From NCBI GenBank assembly GCA_043228905.1, contig JBHGNT010000042.1, positions 157,959 to 221,958 of the forward strand: a stretch of DNA of 64,000 nt, in the 5' to 3' direction. This stretch comes from Azolla caroliniana (Eukaryota; Polypodiophyta). The position numbers were made by a program, and so were the translations under genes. The notes under the pieces are model-generated. The model saw nothing but the letters and a program-made list of their open reading frames with translations, made no database searches and was not told the origin of the DNA. Shown piece by piece: positions 38,701 through 51,712 of the stretch (position 1 is the first letter of the stretch; every line of letters begins with the position of its first letter).

Positions 38701-39093
38701 GCAAATTTGAGGCGGGAGTGGACAAGAGCAACTAGGTAAATTAAAATGTTCATACCTGGCTCCTGTGATATCGGATTTATGTGTTCAAACATGCGAATCG
38801 AAGCTAATAACACTATCTCTAATATGGAATTAAAAAATCAAGATTTTGAAACTCAGGTCGAAAGACATGAAGAAATTAGCAAATTTGAGGAGCTAGTGGA
38901 GAAGATCGCGTTAGTAAATTAAAATGTTCATACCTGGCTCGTGTGATCTCGGATTTTTGTGTTCAAACATGCGAATCGAAGCTAATAACGCTATCTCTGA
39001 TATGAAAATAAAAAATCAAGATTTTGAAACTCAGGTCGAGAGACATGAATAAATTAGCAAATTTGAGGAGGGAGTGGACAAGAGCAACTAGGT
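35732..39093 (+). repeat. 3,362-bp tandem duplication, copy 1
   Basis: Nineteen monomers (19 x 178 less 20 bp) recur immediately downstream. Within-unit markers are a 175-bp monomer (35,910-36,084), a 161-bp monomer (36,263-36,423), ATATCAAAATATAAAATC, TTCTGTAATTAAAAATG, AAATTTTGATACC and CACCTCTCGAGAG. The true breakpoint is probably inside the monomer at 38,916, which switches near 39,010-39,050. Confidence 0.9.
36263..36423 (+). repeat. 161-bp monomer (17-bp deletion)
   Basis: TTCAAAATAACACTATC has lost 17 bases spanning the otherwise highly conserved GCGAATCGAAG core. It is the only class of monomer, apart from the 150-bp class, that lacks part of the central region. Confidence 0.9.
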
Positions 39094-42000
39094 AAATTAA
39101 AATGTTCATACCTGGCTCCTGTGATATCGGATTTATGTGTTCAAACATGCGAATCGAAGCTAATAACGGTATCTCTTATATGGAATTAAGAAATCAAGAT
39201 TTTGAAACTCACCTCGAGAGACATGAAGAAAGTAGCAAATTTGAGGAGGTAGTAGAGAAGAGCGCGTTAGTAAATTAAAATGTTCATACCTGGCTCGTGT
39301 GATATTGGATTTCTGTGTTTAAAAATGCGAATCGAAGCTAACAACGTTAGCTCTGATATCAAAATATAAAATCAAGATTTTGAAACTCAGGTCGAGAGAC
39401 ATGAAGAAATTAGCAAATTTGAGGGAGTTTAGAAGAGCGCGTTAGTAAATTAAAATGTTCATACCTGGTTTCTGTGACATTGGATTTCTTTGTTCAAACA
39501 TGCGAATCGAAGCTAACAACGCTTGCTATAATATGGAGTAAAAAAATCATGATTTTGAAACTCAGGTCGAGAGACATGAATAAATTAGCAAATTTGAGGA
39601 GGGAGTTGACAAGAGCAACTAGGTAAATTAAAATGTTCATACCTGGCTCCTGTGATATCGGATTTATGTGTTCAAAATAACACTATCTCTTATATGGAAT
39701 TAAAAAATCAAGATTTTGAAACTCACCTTGAGAGACATGAAGAAATTAGCAAATTTGAGGAGGTAGTGGAGAAGAGCGCGTTAGTAAATTAAAATGTTCA
39801 TACCTGGCTCGTGTGATATCGGATTTCTGTAATTAAAAATGCGAATCGAAGCTAACAACGCTAGCTCTAATACGGTATTAAAAAATCAAGATTTTGAAAC
39901 TCAGGTCGAGAGACATGAAGAAATTAGCAAATATGAGGCGGGAGTTGACAAGACCAAGTAGGTAAATTAAAATTTTGATACCTGGCTCGTGTGATATCCG
40001 ATTTCTGTGTTTTAAAATGCGAATCGAAGCTAACAACGCTAGCTCGAATATGAAATTAAAAAATCAAGATTTTGAAACTCAGGTCGAGAGACATGAAGAA
40101 ATTAGCAAATTTGAGGCGGGAGTGGACAAGAGCAACTAGGTAAATTAAAATGTTCATACCTGGCTCCTGTGATATCGGATTTATGTGTTCAAACATGCGA
40201 ATCGAAGCTAATAACACTATCTCTAATATGGAATTAAAAAATCAAGATTTTGAAACTCAGGTCGAAAGACATGAAGAAATTAGCAAATTTGAGGAGGTAG
40301 TGGAGAAGATCGCGTTAGTAAATTAAAATGTTCAGACCTGGCTCGTGTGATCTCGGATTTTTGTGTTCAAACATGCGAATCGAAGCTAATAACGCTATCT
40401 CTGATATGAAAATAAAAAATCAAGATTTTGAAACTCAGGTCGAGAGACATGAAGAAATTAGCAAATTTGAGGAGGGAGTTTAGAAGAGCGCGTTAGTAAA
40501 TTAAAATGTTCCTACCTGGCTTCTGTGACATTGGATTTCTGTGTTCAAACATGCGAATCGAAGTTAACAACGCTTGCTATAATATGGAGTAAAAAAATCA
40601 AGATTTTGAAACTCAGGTCGAGAGACATGAATAAATTAGCAAATTTGAGGCGGGAGTGGACAAGAGCAACTAGGTAAATTAAAATGTTCATACCTGGCTC
40701 CTGTGATATCGGATTTCTGTGTTCAAACCTGCGAATCGAAGCTAATAACGCTAGCTCCGATATGGAATTAAAAAATCAAGATTTTGAAACTCACCTCTCG
40801 AGAGATGAAGAAATTAGCAAATTTGAGGAGGTAGTGGAGAAGAGCGCGTTAGTAAATTAAAATGTTGATACCTGGCTCGTGTGATATCGGATTTCTGTGT
40901 TTAAAAATGCGAATCGAAGCTAACAACGCTAGCTCTGATATGGAATGAAAAAATCAAGATTTTGAAACTCAGGTCGAGAGACATGAATAAATTAGCAAAT
41001 TTGAGGAGGGAGTGGACAAGAGCAACTAGGTAAATTAAAATGTTCATACCTGGCTCCTGTGATATCGGATTTCTGTGTTCAAACCTGCGAATCGAAGCTA
41101 ATAACGCTAGCTCTGATATGGAATTAAAAAATCAAGATTTTGAAACTGAGGTCGACAGAAATGAAGAAATTAGCAAATTTGAGGAGGTAGTGGAGAAGAG
41201 CGCGTTAGTAAATTAAAATGTTCATACCTGGCTCGTGTGATATCGGATTTTTATGTTTAAACATGCGAATCGAAGCTAATAACGCTATCTCTGATATCAA
41301 AATATAAAATCAAGATTTTGAAACTCAGGTCGAGAGAAATGAAGAAAGTAGCAAATTTGAGGAGGTAGTGGAGAAGAGCGCGTTAGTAAATTAAAATGTT
41401 CATACCTGGCTCGTGTGATATCGGATTTCTGTCTTTAAAAATGCGAATCGAAGCTAACAACGCTAGCTCTAATACGGAATTAAAAAATCAAGATTTTGAG
41501 ACTCAGGTCGAGAGACATGAAGAAATTAGCAAATATGAGGCGGGAGTTGACAAGACCAAGTAGGTAAATTAAAATGTTCATACCTGGCTCGTGTGATATC
41601 GGATTTTTATGTTTAAGCATGCGAATCGAAGCTAATAACGCTATCTTTGATATGGAATTAAAAAATCAAGATTTTGAAACTCACCTCGAGAGACATGAAG
41701 AAAGTAGCAAATTTGAGGAGGTCGTGGAGAAGAGCGCGTTAGTAAATTAAAATGTTCATACCTGGCTCGTGTGATATCGGATTTTTATGTTTAAACATGC
41801 GAATCGAAGCTAATAACGCTATCTCTGATATGAAAATAAAAAATCAAGATTTTGAAACTCAGGTCGAGAGACATGAAGAAATTAGCAAATTTGAGGAGGG
41901 AGTTTAGAAGAGCGCGTTAGTAAATTAAAATGTTCATACCTGGCTTCTGTGACATTGGATTTCTGTGTTCAAACATGCGAATCGAAGCTAACAACGCTTG

Positions 42001-42455
42001 CTATAATATGGAGTAAAAAAATCATGATTTTGAAACTCAGGTCGAGAGACATGAATAAATTAGCAAATTTGAGGCGGGAGTGGACAAGAGCAACTAGGTA
42101 AATTAAAATGTTCATACCTGGCTCCTGTGATATCGGATTTATGTGTTCAAACATGCGAATCGAAGCTAATAACACTATCTCTAATATGGAATTAAAAAAT
42201 CAAGATTTTGAAACTCAGGTCGAAAGACATGAAGAAATTAGCAAATTTGAGGAGCTAGTGGAGAAGATCGCGTTAGTAAATTAAAATGTTCATACCTGGC
42301 TCGTGTGATCTCGGATTTTTGTGTTCAAACATGCGAATCGAAGCTAATAACGCTATCTCTGATATGAAAATAAAAAATCAAGATTTTGAAACTCAGGTCG
42401 AGAGACATGAATAAATTAGCAAATTTGAGGAGGGAGTGGACAAGAGCAACTAGGT
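39094..42455 (+). repeat. 3,362-bp tandem duplication, copy 2
   Basis: Same monomers in the same order as 35,732-39,093. Few differences are visible: GGTTTCTATGACATTGG at 36,105 versus GGTTTCTGTGACATTGG at 39,467, and AATTAATATGTTC at 38,207 versus AATTAAAATGTTC at 41,569. The identity continues past the unit to about 42,525, which indicates an unequal exchange whose crossover was within a monomer. Confidence 0.9.
39625..39785 (+). repeat. 161-bp monomer, duplicate
   Basis: Same 17-bp deletion (TTCAAAATAACAC) as the monomer at 36,263. Confidence 0.9.
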
Positions 42456-45126
42456 AAATTAAAATGTTCATACCTGGCTCCTGTGATATCGGATTTATGT
42501 GTTCAAACATGCGAATCGAAGCTAATAACACTATCTCTAATATGGAATTATAAAATCAAGATTTTGAAACTCAGGTCGAAAGACATGAAGAAATTAGCAA
42601 ATTTGAGGAGGTAGTGGAGAAGATCGCGTTAGTAAATTAAAATGTTCATACCTGGCTCGTGTGATCTCGGATTTTTGTGTTCAAACATGCGAATCGAAGC
42701 TAATAACGCTATCTCTGATATGAAAATAAAAAATCAAGATTTTGAAACTCAGGTCGAGAGACATGAAGAAATTAGCAAATTTGAGGAGGGAGTTTAGAAG
42801 AGCGCATTAGTAAATTAAAATGTTCATACCTGGCTCCTGTGATATCGGATTTCTGTGTTCAAACATGCGAATCGAAGCTAATAACGCTAGCTCTGATATG
42901 GAATGAAAAAATCAAGATTTTGAAACTCACCTCGAGAGAGATGAAGAAATTAGCAAATTTGAGGAGGTAGTGGAGAAGAGCGCGTTAGTAAATTAAAATG
43001 TTCATACCTGGCTCGTGTGATATCGGATTTCTGTGTTCAAACATGCGAATCGAAGCTAATAACACTATCTCTAATATGGAATTAAAAAATCAAGATTTTG
43101 AAACTCAGGTCGAAAGACATGAAGAAATTAGCAAATTTGAGGAGGTAGTGGAGAAGATCGCGTTAGTAAATTAAAATGTTCATACCTGGCTCGTGTGATC
43201 TCGGATTTTTGTGTTCAAACATGCGAATAGAAGCTAATAACGCTATCTCTGATATGAAAATAAAAAATCAAGATTTTTAAACTCACCTCGAGAGAGATGA
43301 AGAAATTAGCAAATTTGAGGAGGTAGTGGAGAAGAGCGCGTTAGTAAATTAAAATGTTCATACCTGGCTCGTGTGATATCGGATTTCTGTGTTTAAACAT
43401 GCGAATCGAAGCTAACAACGCTAGCTCTGATATGGAATGAAGAAATCAAGATTTTGAAACTCAGGTCGAGAGACATGAATAAATTAGCAAATTTGAGGCG
43501 GGAGTTGACAAGAGCAACTAGGTAAATTAAAATGTTCATACCTGGCTCCTGTGATATCGGATTTCTGTGTTCAAACATGCGAATCGAAGCTAATAACGCT
43601 AGCTCTGATATGGAATTAAAAAATGAAGATTTTTAAACTCACCTCGAGAGAGATGAAGAAATTAGCAAATTTGAGGAGGTAGTGGAGAAGAGCGCGTTAG
43701 TAAATTAAAATGTTCATACCTGGCTCGTGTGATATCGGATTTCTGTGTTCAAACATGCGAATCGAAGCTAATAACGCTAGTTCTGATATGGAATTAAAAA
43801 ATCAAGATTTTGAAACTCAGGTCGACAAACATGAAGAAATTAGCAAATTTGAGGAGGTCGTGGAGAAGAGCGCGTTAGTAAATTAAAATGTTCATACCTG
43901 GCTCGTGTGATATCGGATTTTTATGTTTAAACATGCGAATCGAAGCTAATAACGCTATCTCTGATATGAAAATAAAAAATCAAGATTTTGAAACTCAGGT
44001 CGAGAGACATGAAGAAATTAGCAAATTTGAGGAGGGAGTTTACAAGAGCGCGTTAGTAAATTAAAATGTTCATACCTGGCTTCTGTGACATTGGATTTCT
44101 GTGTTCAAACATGCGAATCGAAGTTAACAACGCTTGCTATAATATGGAGTAAAAAAATCAAGATTTTGAAACTCAAGTCGAGAGACATGAATAAATTAGC
44201 AAATTTGAGGCGGGAGTGGACAAGAGCAACTAGGTAAATTAAAATGTTCATACCTGGCTACTGTGATATCGGATTTATGTGTTCAAACATGTGAATCGAA
44301 GCTAATAACACTATCTCTAATATGGAATTAAAAAATCAAGATTTTGAAACTCAGGTCGAAAGACATGAAGAAATTAGCAAATTTTTAGGAGGTAGTGGAG
44401 AAGATCGCGTTAGTAAATTAAAATGTTCATACCTGGCTCGTGTGATCTCGGATTTTTGTGTTCAAACATGCGAATCGAAGCTAATAACGCTATCTCTGAT
44501 ATGAAAATAAAAAATCAAGATTTTGCAACTCAGGTCGAGAGACATGAAGAAATTAGCAAATTTGAGGAGGGAGTTTAGAAGAGCGCGTTAGTAAATTAAA
44601 ATGTTCATACCTGGCTTCTGTGACATTGGATTTCTGTGTTCAAACATGGGAATCGAAGTTAACAACGCTTGCTATAATATGGAGTAAAAAAATCAAGATT
44701 TTGAAACTCAGATCGAGAGACATGAATAAATTAGCAAATTTGAGGCGGGAGTGGACAAGAGCAACTAGGTAAATTAAAATGTTCATACCTGGCTCCTGTG
44801 ATATCGGATTTCTGTGTTCAAACCTGCGAATCGAAGCTAATAACGCTAGCTCCGATATGGAATTAAAAAATCAAGATTTTGAAACTCACCTCGAGAGAGA
44901 TGAAGAAATTAGCAAATTTGAGGAGGTAGTGGAGAAGAGCGCGTTAGTAAATTAAAATGTTCATACCTGGCTCGTGTGATATCGGATTTCTGTGTTTAAA
45001 AATGCGAATCGAAGCTAACAACGCTAGCTCTGATAAGGAATGAAAAAATCAAGATTTTGAAACTCAGGTCGAGAGACATGAATAAATTAGCAAATTTGAG
45101 GAGGGAGTGGACGAGAGCAACTAGGT
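42456..45126 (+). repeat. Mixed satellite monomers leading into the distal domain
   Basis: Fifteen monomers without an internal tandem HOR. The part from 43,346 matches 59,011-60,790 monomer by monomer at a lag of about 15,665 bp, for example GAAGATTTTTAAACTCACC at 43,624 and 59,288. The monomer at 44,236 is 179 bp because of one extra base (GCAAATTTTTAGGAGG). Confidence 0.82.
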
Positions 45127-46906
45127 AAATTGAAATGTTCATACCTGGCTCCTGTGATATCGGATTTCTGTGTTCAAACCTGCGAATCGAAGCTAATAAC
45201 GCTAGCTCTGATATGGAATTAAAAAATCAAGATTTTGAAACTGAGGTCGACAGAAATGAAGAAATTAGCAAATTTGAGGAGGTAGTGGAGAAGAGCGCGT
45301 TAGTAAATAAAAATGTTCATACCTGGCTCGTGTGATATCGGATTTCTGTGTTTAAAAATGCGAATCGAAGCTAACAACGCTAGCTCTGATATGGAATGAA
45401 AAAATCAAGATTTTGAAACTCAGGTCGAGAGACATGAATAAATTAGCAAATTTGAGGAGGGAGTGGACAAGAGCAACTAGGTAAATTAAAATGTTCATAC
45501 CTGGCTCCTGTGATATCGGATTTATGTGTTCAAACATGCGAATCGAAGCTAATAACACTATCTCTAATATGGAATTAAAAAATCAAGATTTTGAAACTCA
45601 GGTCGAAAGACATGAAGAAATTAGCAAATTTGAGGAGGTAGTGGAGAAGATCGCGTTAGTAAATTAAAATGTTCATACCTGGCTCGTGTGATCTCGGATT
45701 TTTGTGTTCAAACATGCGAATAGAAGCTAATAACGCTATCTCTGATATGAAAATAAAAAATCAAGATTTTGAAACTCAGGTCGAGAGACATGAAGAAATT
45801 AGCAAATTTGAGGAGGGAGTTTAGAAGAGCGCATTAGTAAATTAAAATGTTCATACCTGGCTTCTGTGACATTGGATTTCTGTGTTCAAACATGCGAATC
45901 GAAGTTAACAACGCTTGCTATAATATGGAGTAAAAAAATCAAGATTTTGAAACTCAGGTCGAGAGACATGAATAAATTAGCAAATTTGAGGCGGGAGTGG
46001 ACAAGAGCAACTAGGTAAATTAAAATGTTCATACCTGGCTCCTGTGATATCGGATTTATATGTTCAAACATGTGAATCGAAGCTAATAACACTATCTCTA
46101 ATATGGAATTAAAAAATCAAGATTTTGAAACTCAGGTCGAAAGACATGAAGAAATTAGCAAATTTGAGGAGGTAGTGGAGAAGATCGCGTTAGTAAATTA
46201 AAATGTTCATACCTGGCTCGTGTGATCTCGGATTTTTGTGTTCAAACATGCGAATCGAAGCTAATAACGCTATCTCTGATATGAAAATAAAAAATCAAGA
46301 TTTTGCAACTCAGGTCGAGAGACATGAAGAAATTAGCAAATTTGAGGAGGGAGTTTAGAAGAGCGCGTTAGTAAATTAAAATGTTCATACCTGGCTTCTG
46401 TGACATTGGATTTCTGTGTTCAAACATGGGAATCGAAGTTAACAACGCTTGCTATAATATGGAGTAAAAAAATCAAGATTTTGAAACTCAGGTCGAGAGA
46501 CATGAATAAATTAGCAAATTTGAGGCGGGAGTGGACAAGAGCAACTAGGTGAATTAAAATGTTCATACCTGGCTCCTGTGATATCGGATTTCTGTGTTCA
46601 AACCTGCGAATCGAAGCTAATAACGCTAGCTCCGATATGGAATTAAAAAATCAAGATTTTGAAACTCACCTCGAGAGAGATGAAGAAATTAGCAAATTTG
46701 AGGAGGTAGTGGAGAAGAGCGCGTTAGTAAATTAAAATGTTCATACCTGGCTCGTGTGATATCGGATTTCTGTGTTTAAAAATGCGAATCGAAGCTAACA
46801 ACGCTAGCTCTGATATGGAATGAAAAAATCAAGATTTTGAAACTCAGGTCGAGAGACATGAATAAATTAGCAAATTTGAGGAGGGAGTGGACGAGAGCAA
46901 CTAGGT
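45127..46906 (+). repeat. 10-monomer HOR (1,780 bp), copy 1 of the distal domain
   Basis: The cycle starts with a monomer beginning AAATTGAAATGTTC and containing GAAACTGAGGTCGACAG. Later monomers carry GATCTCGG, GCGAATAGAAGC, TTATATGTTCAAACATGTG, GATTTTGCAACTC, AACATGGGAATCG and GCTAGCTCCG. The same order recurs at 51,713, 53,493 and 56,519 with small changes. Confidence 0.9.
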
Positions 46907-49220
46907 AAATTGAAATGTTCATACCTGGCTCCTGTGATATCGGATTTCTGTGTTCAAACCTGCGAATCGAAGCTAATAACGCTAGCTCTGATATGGAATT
47001 AAAAAATCAAGATTTTGAAACTGAGGTCGACAGAAATGAAGAAATTAGCAAATTTGAGGAGGTAGTGGAGAAGAGCGCGCTAGTAAATAAAAATGTTCAT
47101 ACCTGGCTCGTGTGATATCGGATTTCTGTGTTTAAAAATGCGAATCGAAGCTAACAACGCTAGCTCTGATATGGAATTAAAAAATCAAGATTTTGAAACT
47201 CAGGTCGAGAGACATGAATAAATTAGCAAATTTGAGGAGGGAGTGGACAAGAGCAACTAGGTAAATTAAAATGTTCATACCTGGCTCCTGTGATATCGGA
47301 TTTATGTGTTCAAACATGCGAATCGAAGCTAATAACACTATCTCTAATATGGAATTAAAAAATCAAGATTTTGAAACTCAGGTCGAAAGACATGAAGAAA
47401 TTAGCAAATTTGAGGAGGTAGTGGAGAAGATCGCGTTAGTAAATTAAAATGTTCATACCTGGCTCGTGTGATCTCGGATTTTTGTGTTCAAACATGCGAA
47501 TAGAAGCTAATAACGCTATCTCTGATATGAAAATAAAAAATCAAGATTTTGAAACTCAGGTCGAGAGACATGAAGAAATTAGCAAATTTGAGGAGGGAGT
47601 TTAGAAGAGCGCGTTAGTAAATTAAAATGTTCATACCTGGCTTCTGTGACATTGGATTTCTGTGTTCAAACATGCGAATCGAAGTTAACAACGCTTGTTA
47701 TAATATGGAGTAAAAAAATCAAGATTTTGAAACTCAGGTCGAGAGACATGAATAAATTAGCAAATTTGAGGCGGGAGTGGACAAGAGCAACTAGGTAAAT
47801 TAAAATGTTCATACCTGGCTCCTGTGATATCGGATTTATGTGTTCAAACATGCGAATCGAAGCTAATAACACTATCTCTAATATGGAATTAAAAAATCAA
47901 GATTTTGAAACTCAGGTCGAAAGACATGAAGGAATTAGCAAATTTGAGGAGGTAGTGGAGAAGATCGCGTTAGTAAATTAAAATGTTCATACCTGGCTCG
48001 TGTGATCTCGGATTTTTGTGTTCAAACATGCGAATCGAAGCTAATAACGCTATCTCTGATATGAAAATAAAAAATCAAGATTTTGAAACTCAGGTCGAGA
48101 GACATGAAGAAATTAGCAAATTTGAGGAGGGAGTTTAGAAGAGCGCGTTAGTAAATTAAAATGTTCATACCTGGCTTCTGTGACATTGGATTTCTGTGTT
48201 CAAACATGCGAATCGAAGTTAACAACGCTTGTTATAATATGGAGTAAAAAAATCAAGATTTTGAAACTCAGGTCGAGAGACATGAATAAATTAGCAAATT
48301 TGAGGCGGGAGTGGACAAGAGCAACTAGGTAAATTAAAATGTTCATACCTGGCTCCTGTGATATCGGATTTATGTGTTCAAACATGCGAATCGAAGCTAA
48401 TAACACTATCTCTAATATGGAATTAAAAAATCAAGATTTTGAAACTCAGGTCGAAAGACATGAAGAAATTAGCAAATTTGAGGAGGTAGTGGAGAAGATC
48501 GCGTTAGTAAATTAAAATGTTCATACCTGGCTCGTGTGATCTCGGATTTCTGTGTTCAAACATGCGAATCGAAGCTAATAACGCTATCTCTGATATGAAA
48601 ATAAAAAATCAAGATTTTGAAACTCAGGTCGAGAGACATGAAGAAATTAGCAAATTTGAGGAGGGAGTTTAGAAGAGCGCGTTAGTAAATTAAAATGTTC
48701 ATACCTGGCTTCTGTGACATTGGATTTCTGTGTTCAAACATGGGAATCGAAGTTAACAACGCTTGCTATAATATGGAGTAAAAAAATCAAGATTTTGAAA
48801 CTCAGGTCGAGAGACATGAATAAATTAGCAAATTTGAGGCGGGAGTGGACAAGAGCAACTAGGTAAATTAAAATGTTCATACCTGGCTCCTGTGATATCG
48901 GATTTCTGTGTTCAAACCTGCGAATCGAAGCTAATAACGCTAGCTCCGATATGGAATTAAAAAATCAAGATTTTGAAACTCACCTCGAGAGAGATGAAGA
49001 AATTAGCAAATTTGAGGAGGTAGTGGAGAAGAGCGCGTTAGTAAATTAAAATGGTCATACCTGGCTCGTGTGATATCGGATTTCTGTGTTTAAAAATGCG
49101 AATCGAAGCTAACAACGCTAGCTCTGAAACGGAATGAAAAAATCAAGATTTTGAAACTTAGGTCGAGAGACATGAATAAATTAGCAAATTTGAGGAGGGA
49201 GTGGACGAGAGCAACTAGGT
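46907..49220 (+). repeat. 13-monomer variant of the distal HOR (2,314 bp)
   Basis: It follows the 10-mer order, but three monomers (47,619-48,152) are present twice (again at 48,153-48,686), adding 534 bp. The monomer at 49,043 carries AAATGGTCATACC and TCTGAAACGG, which reappear at 58,121 and 60,613. Confidence 0.87.
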
Positions 49221-50466
49221 AAATTGAAATGTTCATACCTGGCTCCTGTGATATCGGATTTCTGTGTTCAAACCTGCGAATCGAAGCTAATAACGCTAGC
49301 TCTGATATGGAATTAAAAAATCAAGATTTTGAAACTGAGGTCGACAGAAATGAAGAAATTAGCAAATTTGAGGAGGTAGTGGAGAAGAGCGCGTTAGTAA
49401 ATTAAAATGTTCATACCTGGCTCGTGTGATATCGGATTTCTGTGTTTAAAAATGCGAATCGAAGCTAACAACGCTAGCTCTGATATGGAATTAAATAATC
49501 AAGATTTTGAAACTCACCTCGAGAGAGATGAAGAAATTAGCAAATTTGAGGAGGGAGTTTAGAAGAGCGCGTTAGTAAATTAAAATGTTCCTACCTGGCT
49601 TCTGTGACATTGGATTTCTGTGTTCAAACATGCGAATCGAAGTTAACAACGCTTGCTATAATATGGAGTAAAAAAATCAAGATTTTGAAACTCAGGTCGA
49701 GAGACATGAATAAATTAGCAAATTTGAGGCGGGAGTGGACAAGAGCAACTAGGTAAATTAAAATGTTCATACCTGGCTCCTGTGATATCGGATTTCTGTG
49801 TTCAAACCTGCGAATCGAAGCTAATAATGCTAGCTCCGATATGGAATTAAAAAATCAAGATTTTGAAACTCACCTCGAGAGAGATGAAGAAATTAGCAAA
49901 TTTGAGGAGGTAGTGGAGAAGAGCGCGTTAGTAAATTAAAATGTTCATACCTGGCTCGTGTGATATCGGATTTCTGTGTTCAAACATGCGAATCGAAGCT
50001 AATAACGCTAGTTCTGATATGGAATTAAAAAATCAAGATTTTGAAACTCAGGTCGACAAACATGAAGAAATTAGCAAATTTGAGGAGGTCGTGGAGAAGA
50101 GCGCGTTAGTAAATTAAAATGTTCATACCTGGCTCGTGTGATATCGGATTTTTATGTTTAAACATGCGAATCGAAGCTAATAACGCTATCTCTGATATGA
50201 AAATAAAAAATCAAGATTTTGAAACTCAGGTCGAGAGACATGAAGAAATTAGCAAATTTGAGGAGGGAGTTTACAAGAGCGCGTTAGTAAATTAAAATGT
50301 TCATACCTGGCTCCTGTGATATCGGATTTATGTGTTCAAACATGCGAATCGAAGCTAATAACACTATCTCTAATATGGAATTAAAAAATCAAGATTTTGA
50401 AACTCAGGTCGAAAGACATGAAGAAATTAGCAAATTTGAGGAGGCAGTGGAGAAGATCGCGTTAGT
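49221..50466 (+). repeat. Seven-monomer recombinant segment in the distal domain
   Basis: Monomers at 49,399-49,932 (AATTAAATAATC, TTCCTACC with CTTCTG, AATAATGCTAGCTCCG) resemble 58,477-59,010. Those at 49,933-50,288 (GTCGACAAACATG, GAGTTTACAAGAGC) match 43,702-44,057. This part is a mosaic of modules found elsewhere in the array. Confidence 0.82.
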
Positions 50467-51712
50467 AAATTAAAATGTTCATACCTGGCTCGTGTGATCT
50501 CGGATTTTTGTGTTCAAACATGCGAATAGAAGCTAATAACGCTATCTCTGATATGAAAATAAAAAATCAAGATTTTGAAACTCAGGTCGAGAGACATGAA
50601 GAAATTAGCAAATTTGAGGAGGGAGTTTAGAAGAGCGCATTAGTAAATTAAAATGTTCATACCTGGCTTCTGTGACATTGGATTTCTGTGTTCAAACATG
50701 CGAATCGAAGTTAACAACGCTTGCTATAATATGGAGTAAAAAAATCAAGATTTTGAAACTCAGGTCGAGAGACATGAATAAATTAGCAAATTTGAGGCGG
50801 GAGTGGACAAGAGCAACTAGGTAAATTAAAATGTTCATACCTGGCTCCTGTGATATCGGATTTATATGTTCAAACATGTGAATCGAAGCTAATAACACTA
50901 TCTCTAATATGGAATTAAAAAATCAAGATTTTGAAACTCAGGTCGAAAGACATGAAGAAATTAGCAAATTTGAGGAGGTAGTGGAGAAGATCGCGTTAGT
51001 AAATTAAAATGTTCATACCTGGCTCGTGTGATCTCGGATTTTTGTGTTCAAACATGCGAATCGAAGCTAATAACGCTATCTCTGATATGAAAATAAAAAA
51101 TCAAGATTTTGCAACTCAGGTCGAGAGACATGAAGAAATTAGCAAATTTGAGGAGGGAGTTTAGAAGAGCGCGTTAGTAAATTAAAATGTTCATACCTGG
51201 CTTCTGTGACATTGGATTTCTGTGTTCAAACATGGGAATCGAAGTTAACAACGCTTGCTATAATATGGAGTAAAAAAATCAAGATTTTGAAACTCAGGTC
51301 GAGAGACATGAATAAATTAGCAAATTTGAGGCGGGAGTGGACAAGAGCAACTAGGTAAATTAAAATGTTCATACCTGGCTCCTGTGATATCGGATTTCTG
51401 TGTTCAAACCTGCGAATCGAAGCTAATAACGCTAGCTTCGATATGGAATTAAAAAATCAAGATTTTGAAACTCACCTCGAGAGAGATGAAGAAATTAGCA
51501 AATTTGAGGAGGTAGTGGAGAAGAGCGCGTTAGTAAATTAAAATGTTCATACCTGGCTCGTGTGATATCGGATTTCTGTGTTTAAAAATGCGAATCGAAG
51601 CTAACAACGCTAGCTCTGATATGGAATGAAAAAATCAAGATTTTGAAACTCAGGTCGAGAGACATGAATAAATTAGCAAATTTGAGGAGGGAGTGGACGA
51701 GAGCAACTAGGT
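50467..51712 (+). repeat. Seven monomers completing a 10-mer HOR cycle
   Basis: Monomers at 50,467, 50,645, 50,823, 51,001, 51,179, 51,357 and 51,535 correspond one-to-one to 45,661-46,906. The fifth carries the AACATGGGAATCG marker and the sixth has GCTAGCTTCG instead of GCTAGCTCCG. Confidence 0.87.

Noticed and set aside
45135-45335. 66-residue plus-strand open frame repeated at 46,915, 51,721, 53,501, 55,281 and 56,527.
   Set aside because: It starts at the conserved ATGTTCATACC of the monomer and ends one monomer later. Identity between copies reflects HOR homogenisation, and in sister copies (49,221 and 58,299) a single base (AAATTAAAA for AAATAAAAA) closes it.
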